From Oscillospiraceae bacterium (GTDB taxonomy: Bacteria; Bacillota; Clostridia; Oscillospirales; Acutalibacteraceae), in the NCBI GenBank assembly GCA_003538135.1, contig DPOR01000011.1, positions 439 to 64,438 on the forward strand: a DNA stretch of 64,000 bases, given 5' to 3'. Both the position numbers and the translations under genes were made by a program. Shown piece by piece: positions 24,658 through 32,905 of this stretch. Every line of letters starts with the position of its first letter. The first letter of the stretch is position 1. The notes under the pieces were generated by a model. It did no database searches. It was not told the DNA's origin and was given only the letters and a program-made list of their open reading frames with translations.

Positions 24658-25641
24658 ATGAAGAAGCTCAAAAATATACTTTGCGCTGTTTTTGCGCTGT
24701 TGCTTGCAGTGTCATTTTCGGCGTGCTCGAAGGCTGCGGTTGACGAAACGACCGAGGACGGCGCCGAGGCGGATACGCAAATCACCGTTATTGCCGCCGA
24801 CGGCACGACACAGACGGTTGCCGTCCCGAACGGCAGCGACACACCCGCACAGAGCGGTGAGACAAAAAATTCGGGTGCGGCGAACAACAATGTTGATGTT
24901 CAAGAGCCGGAAAACCCGGCCGGCGGCTCGGGTCAGCGCGAAACCGTGCGCGTCACGATAACCGAGGGTATGACGCTCACGCAGATATTCAAAAAGTTAG
25001 AGGCAAACGGTGTATGCTCATTCGACGATTTGATGAAGACCGCCGAGAGCTATGACTACAGCTACTATCCGCTCATAGCAGCAAGGCCGTCAAACACAAG
25101 GGCGTTCAAGCTCGAGGGCTACCTCTTCCCGAATACCTATGACTTCTATAAAAACGAGAAGCCGCAGGACGCGATAGGGCGTTTCCTGCGCGTGGGCGAA
25201 AAATACATAACCTCGCAGGACAGGGCAAAAGCCCGCGCCATGGGCTATTCCATGGATCAGATTCTGACCGTCGCCTCGATAATAGAAAAGGAGGGCGCGA
25301 ACCCCAACGAGGTCAGAAAGATAGCCGCCGTCATATATAACCGCCTCGAGGCGGGGAAGCAGCTGCAAATGGACTCGGGCATCTACTATATCGAGCGCAG
25401 CGTCAAGCCCTATATTTCCGGCGACGTCAACCGCTACAACAGCCTCTACAATATGTATAAATGCAAGGGGCTGCCCGCAGGCCCGATATGCAATCCCGGC
25501 GCTCGCACGATAAATGCGGCGCTCGATCCGGCCGATGTGAATTATCTTTATTTTTGCCACGACTCGAGTGCAAAATACTATTACGCCGATACATATGAGG
25601 AACATTTGGAAAATCTCAAGAAAGCGGGAATTGCGTCATAA
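24658..25641 (+). CDS. mltG: MltG-like endolytic transglycosylase, lipoprotein form
   Basis: The family cuts nascent peptidoglycan glycan strands and acts with elongation synthases. The 327 residues start with a lipoprotein signal (LLLAVSFSACSK, Cys lipidation) and a 75-residue Ser/Thr/Asn-rich linker. A LysM-like start (VTITEGMTLTQIFKKLEANGV) is followed by the YceG catalytic domain with EGYLFPNTY and the catalytic Glu in ASIIEKEG. The usual N-terminal transmembrane helix is replaced by the lipid anchor. The usual QTDPTVIYG segment reads QMDSGIYYI, so this copy is divergent. It is monocistronic with its own promoter. A second, standard MltG may exist elsewhere. Confidence 0.85.
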   Translation: MKKLKNILCAVFALLLAVSFSACSKAAVDETTEDGAEADTQITVIAADGTTQTVAVPNGSDTPAQSGETKNSGAANNNVDVQEPENPAGGSGQRETVRVTITEGMTLTQIFKKLEANGVCSFDDLMKTAESYDYSYYPLIAARPSNTRAFKLEGYLFPNTYDFYKNEKPQDAIGRFLRVGEKYITSQDRAKARAMGYSMDQILTVASIIEKEGANPNEVRKIAAVIYNRLEAGKQLQMDSGIYYIERSVKPYISGDVNRYNSLYNMYKCKGLPAGPICNPGARTINAALDPADVNYLYFCHDSSAKYYYADTYEEHLENLKKAGIAS

Positions 25642-25718
25642 GCTGCAAATGTGTTGAATAATTCACAGAAAATTCACGGATTGATTCTCTTGAAAGTATA
25701 AAAAACAGCTTTCGGTGG

Positions 25719-25758
25719 TATAATTATAACAAATTGTACTAAAGTACATTTTTGTACT
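25719..25758 (+). promoter_or_regulatory. trhA promoter and three-half-site repeat
   Basis: TATAAT (25719-25724) is preceded by TGG as an extended -10. A TTGAAA at 25690 is too far (23 nt) to be a normal -35. Just after the expected start are TGTACT (25735-25740), AGTACA (25743-25748) and TGTACT (25753-25758). The middle half-site can pair with either side. The second hairpin ends one base before the SD GGAGG. It could be an operator or an RNA switch. Confidence 0.55.
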
Positions 25759-25773
25759 CGGAGGATGATTTTT

Positions 25774-26445
25774 ATGCAAAGAACACCGTTAAAAGACAGA
25801 AAATTGCCCGACTACACACGGGGAGAAGAGATTTTCAATATGGTCACGCACATAGTCGGCGGCGGACTTGCGGTAGTTATTTTAGTAGCCTGTGTAACGG
25901 TCGCGGCGATACACAAAAACATAGCGGGCGTCATAACCTCGATAGTCTACGGGCTGTCTATGATAATGCTCTACACCATGTCGAGCGTCTACCACGGCGT
26001 TCCGCGCAGCTACGCGAAAAAAGTGCTTCAGGTCATTGACCATTGCACGGTCTACTTTTTGATAGTCGGAACCTACACGCCCATAGCGGTCTGCGCGCTG
26101 ACAAAAGTCAGCAAGGCGGTCGGCTGGACGGTTTTCGGTGTTGTATGGGCTCTTGCGGCGGTAGCTATAACTCTGACGGCGATAGACCTCAGAAAATTCC
26201 GCGTATTTTCGATGATATGCTACATCGGCATGGGTTGGTGCATAATCTTTGCCGTCGTGACGACTTATCGCGCGTTGGGGCTCGTGGGCTTTATACTGCT
26301 TGTCGCGGGCGGCGTGCTCTACACGTTCGGCGCGATACTCTACGGACTCGGCGTAAAGCGCCGCTATATGCACTCGGTTTTCCATATTTTTGTCATTCTT
26401 GGCAGCCTCGCGCACTTCTTCTGCATAATTTTCTATGTGCTGTAA
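25774..26445 (+). CDS. trhA: PAQR-family membrane protein (hemolysin III/TrhA)
   Basis: The 223-residue protein has seven predicted membrane helices. The PAQR zinc-site pattern is visible: SSVYHGVP (about residue 71-78), the Asp of VIDHCTVYFLIVGTYTP (about 87-103) and the C-terminal HSVFHIFVILGSLAHF. Bacterial TrhA proteins act in membrane-fluidity homeostasis. The hemolysin name is historical. ATG 25774 has GGAGG 9 nt upstream. The in-frame ATG at 25765 is too close to the SD. An imperfect hairpin (26513-26550) follows. Confidence 0.88.
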   Translation: MQRTPLKDRKLPDYTRGEEIFNMVTHIVGGGLAVVILVACVTVAAIHKNIAGVITSIVYGLSMIMLYTMSSVYHGVPRSYAKKVLQVIDHCTVYFLIVGTYTPIAVCALTKVSKAVGWTVFGVVWALAAVAITLTAIDLRKFRVFSMICYIGMGWCIIFAVVTTYRALGLVGFILLVAGGVLYTFGAILYGLGVKRRYMHSVFHIFVILGSLAHFFCIIFYVL

Positions 26446-26512
26446 GCCGAAACGGTGATGAGCTTTACCCGCGCCCGAACGAGCGGGGATTTACAAATGA
26501 ATTGTGACAGTA

Positions 26513-26550
26513 AAACCGGCCGTGGCGGAAAAAATCGTCGCGGTCGGTTT
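26513..26550 (-). terminator. Hairpin between trhA and the GNAT remnant
   Basis: A 15-bp stem with three G-U pairs has a loop centred on ATTTTTT (- strand). On the - strand it ends CCGGTTTTA. It closely resembles the hairpin at 36685-36719 and probably works as a terminator in both settings. Confidence 0.55.
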
Positions 26551-26556
26551 GCTGCT

Positions 26557-27127
26557 TTACGGGCGGAGCGGGGATGACAAGCCGGGAGTTTGTCGGTCTG
26601 CATTAATCCGATATCTTTTCATCATGTATCTGCCTATTTTAATGTTACTTTCAAAAACTCCGCCATTGGCAAGCATATTTTTCAATTGAGATATTTTAGC
26701 TACATACCACAAGAAGTTTTTGTATCCCCATTCTTTTGGCATTTTGAATATTTAATCCGAGCATCTCCTTTGCGTAACCTTTTCCGCGCTCGGATGGTCT
26801 TACGGAATATCCGCAATGACCGCCCCAAGTCCCGAGAATCGGATGATCGATGTGATGACGCAAGTCGATCACGCCGACAAGTTTATTGTCGCTTTCTCTG
26901 ATAGCGAAATAGGTTGTTGACGGAACCGGCGTTCCTGCTTGTTCACATGTCTCTGCACTTTTTCTGAGATTACATATATCGATCCATTCTTTCACGTTAC
27001 TGCAATCCCGCAGACCCATGCAGCCCGCGAATTGATCCTTATTATCTCTATCGCAAATCAGCACCTCATTCTTGAACCGTTCTAATTCGTCTATATATTT
27101 TTCATTTGCCTCTGTCAGAAACAGCAT
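26557..27127 (-). pseudogene. GNAT N-acetyltransferase, broken
   Basis: The first 143 codons encode a RimJ/RimL-like GNAT acetyltransferase: MLFLTEANEKYIDELERF, then HCGYSVRPSERGKGYAKEML carrying the acetyl-CoA-binding R-x2-G-x-G/A-like loop. Reading stops with TAA at 26696 just after the beta-strand KLLVVC. Directly after the TAA the same frame continues NISIEK, then the frame shifts and MLANGGVFESNIKIGRYMMKRYRI follows. That is the expected C-terminus of this family. So there are two lesions, an in-frame stop and a frameshift. SD AAAGGAG lies before the ATG at 27127. The gene is more AT-rich than its neighbours, consistent with transfer and later decay. Confidence 0.8.
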
Positions 27128-27204
27128 GGGTCTCTCCTTTGAAAAAATAGAATTTAATAAATTGGGATTTGCAGGGTGCGTGCCGGTAGAGCGGTACAAA
27201 TTTC

Positions 27205-27253
27205 GCGGGCGAATGATATTTGCCCCTACACGATTGTGCAAATTTATAATATT
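27205..27253 (+). repeat. Dispersed palindromic repeat, copy 3
   Basis: This aligns with copy 2 (22999-23047) over 49 nt: a GCGGGCGAATGATATTTGCC palindrome-derived arm, then CCTACACGATTGTG and AATTTATAATATT. The palindrome is weakened by substitutions. It lies upstream of the GNAT remnant. Adjacent TTGGGATTTGCAG (27161-27173) also recurs at 32948. Confidence 0.75.
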
Positions 27254-27415
27254 ACGATATCCGTTTATCGTCCGCATTTCCATAGGCAAATCCCAACTTA
27301 TCAATCCATTCAATCATATCACACGGCTTCAGCATATGCAAGAAAAGTCCCGGCAGACATTACTGTCGGGACTGAAACTTTTTATGAATACTTAGCTTTT
27401 TGGGAGCGACGATTT

Positions 27416-28057
27416 TTATGTCCCGTTGAGCGTCTTTGCTATCCCGTCCGCTATCGCCTGGGCGTAGGCGTCGAGATTGTCGTCAAACAGGCGGTTGTCG
27501 CCGTCATCGGTTATGAAGCCTATCTCGGCGAGGCAGCTCGGCATATTCGTGCGGCTGTTGACGAAATAGTTCTTCCCGTCCTCACGGGCGAATCCGGATT
27601 TCACCCCTCTGTTTTCGGATATTCCGGCTCTCGAGAGCGCGTCGCAGATGTTCTGCGCGAGAGCGGTGTCTTTTTGCGGCGCGTCCGAATGTATCCATAT
27701 TTCAACCCCGTGCGCGTTCTCCGCGCTGTTGCGGTGGAGCGCAACAAAGAGCTTCGCTCGGCGGAGATTTGCTTTTCTGCACCGTCCCGAGAGGGATATG
27801 AACGTATCGTCTTCGCGCGTCATGCAGACCTTTACTCCGCGCGCTTTCAGTTCCTTTTCGACCGCCAGCGCAAGCTCGAGATTGTCGTCCTTTTCGAGCC
27901 TGCCCTCATATTCCGCGCCCGAATCGTGACCGCCGTGACCGGGGTCGAGGCAGACGTCAACGCGCATACCGTTTAAGACGACACCCGCCGCCAAGGCAGC
28001 CGCCGCGACAAGCGCAAGGCAGATAACGAGTATTCTTTTTACCTTTAGTTTTTTCAT
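27416..28057 (-). CDS. N-acetylmuramoyl-L-alanine amidase (Amidase_3)
   Basis: This 213-residue zinc amidase cleaves the amide bond between MurNAc and the stem peptide. An N-terminal membrane or signal helix (ILVICLALVAAAALAAGVVL, residues 9-28) places it outside the membrane. Zn and catalytic motifs are DPGHGGHDSGA (His at about 41), the following Glu (EGRLEKDDN, about 51-59), FVALHRNS and the catalytic CLAEIGFITDDGDN. It has no SPOR or cell-wall-binding repeats, like the minimal CwlD-type amidases of spore formers. A cortex-lysis role is possible but unproven. It lies 3 nt after the YccF gene. Confidence 0.88.
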   Translation of the reverse strand: MKKLKVKRILVICLALVAAAALAAGVVLNGMRVDVCLDPGHGGHDSGAEYEGRLEKDDNLELALAVEKELKARGVKVCMTREDDTFISLSGRCRKANLRRAKLFVALHRNSAENAHGVEIWIHSDAPQKDTALAQNICDALSRAGISENRGVKSGFAREDGKNYFVNSRTNMPSCLAEIGFITDDGDNRLFDDNLDAYAQAIADGIAKTLNGT

Positions 28058-28060
28058 AAA

Positions 28061-28426
28061 TCAGCAGTTGACCACCTCAGAGCCGAAGGGCATGAATGCG
28101 AGCTTTGCGAATTTGAAATACTGGAGCCCGAGCGGGATGCCTATTATCGTGCAGCAGCAGACTATCCCCATCGTTGCGCAGTATACTGCGTTCTCCCAGC
28201 CGAGCAACAAAATCCACAGCAGGTTCGCAATAAAGCTCGGAGCACCGCCGCCGAATTTTATGTCCTTGCCGAACGGAGCGGCGGACAGACGCGCAAATTT
28301 AAAGCACTGCTTGCCAAGCGGTATGCCGACAACGGTGATATAGCAGAGCACACCGCTCATAAGCCACATCAGAGCCGCCAGAAAGCCGCCGCAGATAAAC
28401 CAGATAATATTTCCGATAGTTTTCAT
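28061..28426 (-). CDS. YccF domain membrane protein
   Basis: This 121-residue inner-membrane protein is built of two YccF repeats: GNIIWFICGGFLAALMWLMSG...VVGIPLGKQCFKFARLSAAPFG, then ANLLWILLLGWENAVYCATMG...IIGIPLGLQYFKFAKLAFMPFG. The duplicated PLG-x-QxFKFA-x-L segments are clear. The function of the family is unknown. It is the first gene of a two-gene leftward unit with the amidase and is divergent from uvrC. Confidence 0.88.
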   Translation of the reverse strand: MKTIGNIIWFICGGFLAALMWLMSGVLCYITVVGIPLGKQCFKFARLSAAPFGKDIKFGGGAPSFIANLLWILLLGWENAVYCATMGIVCCCTIIGIPLGLQYFKFAKLAFMPFGSEVVNC

Positions 28427-28596
28427 TTTTTACATATTCCTTTCCGTTGAAATCTATTCCTTATTCCGATAATATCAACAAATTGTTGCAAAAAGATGAC
28501 CCAAAATATAATTTTTTCCGCGCCCCTGTTCGCCGAGGGCTTTTTGTAGTATAATATTCAATATATTAGCAGATGTATTCAAGGGCAGGTGAGAGA

Positions 28597-30441
28597 ATGA
28601 ATCCGAAAATCAAAGAGCTTCGCAAAAAGGCCATGCAGCTCCCGCTGACTCCGGGCGTATATCTGATGAAAAACAGCAGCTCGGAGATAATATATGTCGG
28701 CAAGGCAAAGGCGCTCAAAAACCGCGTCAGCCAATATTTCGGCTCGGAGCATAACCACAGCCTCAAGGTACGCAAAATGGTCGAGAATGTCGACGATTTC
28801 GATGTCATCCTCACCGACAGCGAGTTTGAAGCGCTCGTGCTCGAGTGCAGCCTGATAAAACAGCATTCTCCGAAGTACAATATTCTTTTAAAAGACGACA
28901 AGGGCTATTCATATATAAAAGTCACGCCCGAAAAGTGGCGCAACATATATGCCGTGCTCCAGCGCGAGGACGACGGCGCGAAGTATATCGGTCCGTATAT
29001 GAGCTCGTTCGCCGCGCGCAATACCGTGGACGAGGCGAAGAAGATATTCCGCCTGCCGCAGTGCAACAAGGTTTTTCCGCGTGACTTCGGAAAGAGCCGT
29101 CCGTGCCTGAATTTCTTTATCGGGCAGTGCAGCGGCGTGTGCAGCGGCAAGGTGCCGTTTTCGCAGTATGACGAAGCGGTAGAGGACGCTCTCGCATTTA
29201 TAAAGGAGGGCGGAACCGCCGCGCTCGCGGATCTTCAGAGCCGAATGGAGCAGGCGGCGGAAAATCTCGAATTTGAGAAGGCGGCGCGTCTGCGCGACAG
29301 GATAGCCGCGATAAAAAGGCTCGGCGGCAAGCAGAAGGTCATGTCCGCCGACATCAGGGAGCAGGATGTGTTCGCCCTCGTCACGGGCGCCGCGTCGTCG
29401 GGCAAGGCGTGCCTGTCGGTGCTCCGCTTTGCGGACGGGCGGCTCTACGACAGCGAGAACTTCATAACAGACGTGCCCGAGGATGCGGCGGAGGCTATGG
29501 CGGAGCTCATGCGCAGCTTCTATATGATAAGGGACTTTGTGCCGCGCCGCGTGTCGGTCGAGGGCGAGGTTGCGGACAGTGAACTGCTCGAGCGCTGGCT
29601 CAGCGAAAAGAAAGGCAAAAAGGTTATCATATCCCACAGCACAGCGGGCGAACAGAAGAAGCTTTTTGAGATGTGCCGCTCGAATGCCGCGCAGTATCTC
29701 ACTCCGCTGACCGGCACCGCCGGCAGAAAGACCGCCGCGCTCGACGAGCTTGCGGGTATGCTGGGATTGCCTGCCGCGCCGGAGTTCATAGAATCATATG
29801 ATATTTCGCACACCGCCGGCAGCGACAACGTCGCGGGAATGATAGTTTTCAGAAACGGCGAGCCTTACAGGCGCGGCTACCGCCGATTTAAAATAAACGG
29901 CTTCACCGGTCAGGACGACTACGCCTCAATGGCGGAGGTGCTTGACCGCCGTTTCGCGAGATACGAGGAAGAGAAGGAGAGCGGCGAGGGCTTCGGCCGT
30001 CTGCCCGACCTCATTTTGTTGGACGGCGGCAGAGGGCAGGTATCCGCCGTTGAGCCGATACTCAAAAAGCACGGGCTCGAAAATATTCCGCTCTTCGGCA
30101 TGGTCAAGGACGGGAGCCACCGCACGCGCGCAATAGCGAAGTCGGGCGGCGAGATAGCCTTCACATCAAAGCGCCGCGCGTTCACGCTCGTTTCGGAGAT
30201 TCAGGAGGAGGTTCACCGCTTCGCCGTGACCTATCACAGACAAAAGCACAAGGCCTCCGCGCTCTCGAGCACGCTCACCGATATCCCCGGCGTCGGACCG
30301 GCGCGCGCGAAGGCGCTGCTTCGGTATTTCAAGACCGTGACCGCCATAAGAAACGCGGGAGTTGAGGAGCTTAAAAAAGTGTCCGGAATATCCGACTCCA
30401 CGGCGCAAACTATATATGACGCTCTGCATCCGGAATCTTGA
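28597..30441 (+). CDS. uvrC: Excinuclease ABC subunit C
   Basis: UvrC makes both incisions in nucleotide excision repair. The 614 residues have the GIY-YIG nuclease (PGVYLMKNSSSEIIYVGKAKALKNR, split over residues 16-40), a Cys-rich linker CLNFFIGQCSGVC, the UvrB-binding UVR motif (EQAAENLEFEKAARLRD, about 215-232), the RNase-H-like endonuclease domain (ESYDISHTAGSD, about 390) and two C-terminal HhH motifs (DIPGVGPARAKALL). I chose ATG 28597 because AGGTGAG precedes it. An ATG 24 nt earlier has no SD. Confidence 0.96.
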   Translation: MNPKIKELRKKAMQLPLTPGVYLMKNSSSEIIYVGKAKALKNRVSQYFGSEHNHSLKVRKMVENVDDFDVILTDSEFEALVLECSLIKQHSPKYNILLKDDKGYSYIKVTPEKWRNIYAVLQREDDGAKYIGPYMSSFAARNTVDEAKKIFRLPQCNKVFPRDFGKSRPCLNFFIGQCSGVCSGKVPFSQYDEAVEDALAFIKEGGTAALADLQSRMEQAAENLEFEKAARLRDRIAAIKRLGGKQKVMSADIREQDVFALVTGAASSGKACLSVLRFADGRLYDSENFITDVPEDAAEAMAELMRSFYMIRDFVPRRVSVEGEVADSELLERWLSEKKGKKVIISHSTAGEQKKLFEMCRSNAAQYLTPLTGTAGRKTAALDELAGMLGLPAAPEFIESYDISHTAGSDNVAGMIVFRNGEPYRRGYRRFKINGFTGQDDYASMAEVLDRRFARYEEEKESGEGFGRLPDLILLDGGRGQVSAVEPILKKHGLENIPLFGMVKDGSHRTRAIAKSGGEIAFTSKRRAFTLVSEIQEEVHRFAVTYHRQKHKASALSSTLTDIPGVGPARAKALLRYFKTVTAIRNAGVEELKKVSGISDSTAQTIYDALHPES

Positions 30442-30529
30442 CACGGACGCGGATAAATGTAATAATATGTATGATACTGTAGAACACCGCAGTTTGAACA
30501 GATAAATGCGATATAAAGGAACTGATGAA

Positions 30530-31078
30530 ATGAGAGTTATAACAGGCACGGCACGCGGCAGGGTTTTGCGGACGCTCGAGGGCGAGGATGTCCGTCCGAC
30601 CACCGACCGCGTCAAAGAGGCCGTTTTCAGCATAATCCAGTTTGAGATAGAGGGAAGAAGAGTATTGGACCTGTTCGCAGGCTCGGGCCAGCTCGGCATT
30701 GAGGCGCTCAGCCGAGGCGCCGATTCGGCGACCTTCGTCGATATGTCAAAGGACTCCCTTGCCATGGTCAAGTACAATCTCGAGCATACGAAGCTCGGCG
30801 ACCGCGCAAAGGTCATCCAGACCGACGCGCTCTCGTTTTTGAAGTTGACCAAAGACAGATTTGATATCGTTTTCATCGACCCGCCGTATGCGAGCTCGCT
30901 CGTTGCCGATTCCATGAAGCTGCTCTCGGACGCAGTGGCCGACGGCGGCTGCGCTGTTTGCGAGACTCCCGTCGATTCGGAGCTGCCCGAGAGCTTCGGC
31001 GAGCTGAAGCTCTATCGCAGCTACCGCTACGGCAAGATAAAAATCACCGTTTACCGCAAGGAGGGCAAGGACGCATGA
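30530..31078 (+). CDS. rsmD: 16S rRNA (guanine(966)-N(2))-methyltransferase RsmD
   Basis: The 182-residue enzyme methylates G966 of 16S rRNA. It starts MRVITGTARGRVL with the family's RPTTDRVKEAVFSII segment (residues 23-37). The SAM motif is VLDLFAGSGQLGIEALSRGA, and the catalytic motif is DPPY in FIDPPYASS. ATG 30530 has AAAGGA 9 nt upstream. Its TGA overlaps the coaD ATG. The uvrC-rsmD-coaD order suggests one transcription unit from rsmD on. Confidence 0.95.
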   Translation: MRVITGTARGRVLRTLEGEDVRPTTDRVKEAVFSIIQFEIEGRRVLDLFAGSGQLGIEALSRGADSATFVDMSKDSLAMVKYNLEHTKLGDRAKVIQTDALSFLKLTKDRFDIVFIDPPYASSLVADSMKLLSDAVADGGCAVCETPVDSELPESFGELKLYRSYRYGKIKITVYRKEGKDA

Positions 31079-31572
31079 AAATAGCCATATGTCCCGGCAG
31101 CTTCGACCCCGTCACAAAAGGTCATCTCGATATAATCAGACGCACGGCGAGTATGTTCGACAAGGTGATAGTCGTCGTCATGCACAATTATCATAAGCCC
31201 AACGTATATTTCAGCGCAATTGAGCGCGTGGAGCTTTTGAACCGCTGTGTCAAGGATCTCGACAATGTGGCGGTCGATATGCATGAGGGACTTCTCGCCG
31301 CCTATGCCCAGGAAAAGGGCGCGGTTGCGATAGTCAAGGGTCTGCGAGCCGTCTCGGACTTCGACTACGAGTTCCAGCAAGCGCTGACAAATAAGAAATT
31401 GAATCCGAATATCGAGACGGTTTTCATAACCGCCAATTCGGATTATATGTACCTCTCCTCATCCGTTGTCAAGCAGGTGTGCGAGTTCGGCGGGGATATC
31501 AGCGACTTTGTCCCTTCCGAGGTACATGACGATATTGTGAAAAGAATAAGAGAGAGGAGCGCTTTGAAATGA
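31075..31572 (+). CDS. coaD: Phosphopantetheine adenylyltransferase
   Basis: The enzyme makes dephospho-CoA from 4'-phosphopantetheine and ATP in CoA synthesis. The 165-residue hexameric nucleotidyltransferase has the class signature CPGSFDPVTKGHLDIIRR (TxGH = TKGH) and the ISSSKVK-like C-terminal element seen as YLSSSVVKQV. The start overlaps rsmD (ATGA) and the stop overlaps the next gene (ATGA), so the three genes are coupled. Confidence 0.97.
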   Translation: MKIAICPGSFDPVTKGHLDIIRRTASMFDKVIVVVMHNYHKPNVYFSAIERVELLNRCVKDLDNVAVDMHEGLLAAYAQEKGAVAIVKGLRAVSDFDYEFQQALTNKKLNPNIETVFITANSDYMYLSSSVVKQVCEFGGDISDFVPSEVHDDIVKRIRERSALK

Positions 31573-32333
31573 ACATAGATTCCCTTTTGGAGCAGATAGA
31601 AAATATTCTTGACAGCGGAACAAAGATAACGCTTTCCAAGAAAACCGCGGTCAACGCTGAGGAAATCCGCGAATGCGTCGAGCATCTGCGCGAGATAATC
31701 CCGGAGGAGGTTGACCAGGCGAAATCGATAACCGCCAACCGCAACGAGATAATCGAAAAGGCGAAGAGCGACGCTGCCGAATCGGTTGCCCGCGCCCAGG
31801 AAAAAGCACGCATTCTTGTTGAAAATACCGAGGCGAAGAGCGAGCAGGTGATTTCCGCCGCCAACGCAAATGCACAGAAAACCGTTGACAATGCAAACAA
31901 AATCGCCGAGCAGACCGTTGCAAAAGCGAACTCCGATGCGGCGGAGATAGTCGAAAAGGCTCAGCAGACCGCCAACAAGCTCCTTGACGAGAACGAGATA
32001 ACCGCTCAGGCGCGCGCATATGCGTCCCAGCTCAAGGTCAACTCCCAAAACGAGGCAACCGAGCGCGTCAACGCCGCGATAGCGCGAGCCGAGGAGATGC
32101 TTGCCAACGCCACCCGCCAGGCCGACGATATAGTCAAGAAAGCTACCGCGGAATCCAACGAGACTCTTGCGAGGGCGAAGAAATGGTCCGCGGATATCCG
32201 CGAGGCCGCGAGCAACTTTGCCGACAGCGTCCTGCGCAACGCGGACAAGGCTCTTGTTATGAGCATAAACGAAGTCAGAGACGCAAGGCAGAAGGTGAAC
32301 GACACATACAAGGGCGACAAGAACGCCAAATAA
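31569..32333 (+). CDS. Coiled-coil protein of the coaD neighbourhood
   Basis: The 254 residues are nearly all helix, rich in Ala, Glu, Lys and Asn, with long heptad-like stretches from about residue 40 to 215 (for example KSDAAESVARAQEKARILVE). There is no signal peptide or membrane segment. Such proteins are often labelled ATP synthase subunit B/H-like because of composition alone, but nothing here supports an ATPase role. Residues 1-40 (MNIDSLLEQIENILDSG...) form a separate N-terminal segment. Direct overlap with coaD (ATGA) suggests coordinated expression. A cytoskeletal or division-related scaffold is possible but speculative. Confidence 0.75.
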   Translation: MNIDSLLEQIENILDSGTKITLSKKTAVNAEEIRECVEHLREIIPEEVDQAKSITANRNEIIEKAKSDAAESVARAQEKARILVENTEAKSEQVISAANANAQKTVDNANKIAEQTVAKANSDAAEIVEKAQQTANKLLDENEITAQARAYASQLKVNSQNEATERVNAAIARAEEMLANATRQADDIVKKATAESNETLARAKKWSADIREAASNFADSVLRNADKALVMSINEVRDARQKVNDTYKGDKNAK

Positions 32334-32346
32334 GGGAGAGCTTTGA

Positions 32347-32811
32347 ATGAAAACAGGTCATGCGGATAAGGCGCGCGAGCTTTTTAACGACGGGTACAAC
32401 TGCTCCCAGGCGGTGTTCGGCGCGTTTGCGGAGGATGCGGGGCTCGATATGAAAACCGCACTGAGATTCGCCTCTCCGTTCGGCGGAGGAATGGGCAGAA
32501 TGCGCGAGGTCTGCGGCGGAGTGAGCGGAATGTTTATGGTTCTCGGGCTGTTCTTCGGCTACGACGAGCCCGACGACGCGCAGGCAAAGAAAGAGCTCTA
32601 TTCATATGTCCGCGCCCTTGCGGACAAGTTTAAAGAGAGCGAGGGTTCTATAATCTGCCGCGAGCTGCTCGCGGGAGTGAAAACTCAGCCCGGCCCGAAT
32701 CCCGAGGACAGAAATACCGCGGACTATAAAAAGCGCCCGTGCCCCGAGCTTGTCGCATATGCGGCGCAGCTCGTCGAGGACTTCCTGAACGAGCACGGAA
32801 AGCTTGAATAA
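32347..32811 (+). CDS. C_GCAxxG_C_C family protein
   Basis: The 154-residue small redox-type protein carries the family pattern: FNDGYNCSQAVF (Cys near residue 19), FGGGMGRMREVCGGVSGMFMVLGLFFG (Cys near 58) and later ICRELL and PCPELV cysteines. Members are thought to bind metal or redox cofactors, but no activity is established. It is 13 nt after the coiled-coil gene and probably the last gene of the rsmD operon. It is followed by the hairpin at 32879-32905. Confidence 0.85.
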   Translation: MKTGHADKARELFNDGYNCSQAVFGAFAEDAGLDMKTALRFASPFGGGMGRMREVCGGVSGMFMVLGLFFGYDEPDDAQAKKELYSYVRALADKFKESEGSIICRELLAGVKTQPGPNPEDRNTADYKKRPCPELVAYAAQLVEDFLNEHGKLE

Positions 32812-32878
32812 ACGCGAAAACGAGTTGAATATAGCAAAGAAAGCCGAAATTTTGCGGGGTGTTCGCAAGACATAAAAA

Positions 32879-32905
32879 CGACCTATAGCTAATAGGTCGC
32901 TTTTT
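32879..32905 (+). terminator. Terminator after the C_GCAxxG_C_C gene
   Basis: CGACCTAT (32879-32886) and ATAGGTCG (32892-32899) flank an AGCTA loop and are followed by CTTTTT. The sequence is a near copy of the MATE terminator at 23135-23162. Confidence 0.85.

Noticed and set aside
27176..27976. Long + strand frame opposite the amidase gene
   Set aside because: It begins in a dispersed repeat and runs antisense to a gene with clear Amidase_3 motifs.
31569..32333. V/F-type ATP synthase subunit
   Set aside because: The similarity is compositional (Ala/Glu/Lys coiled coil), and no other ATP synthase gene is near.
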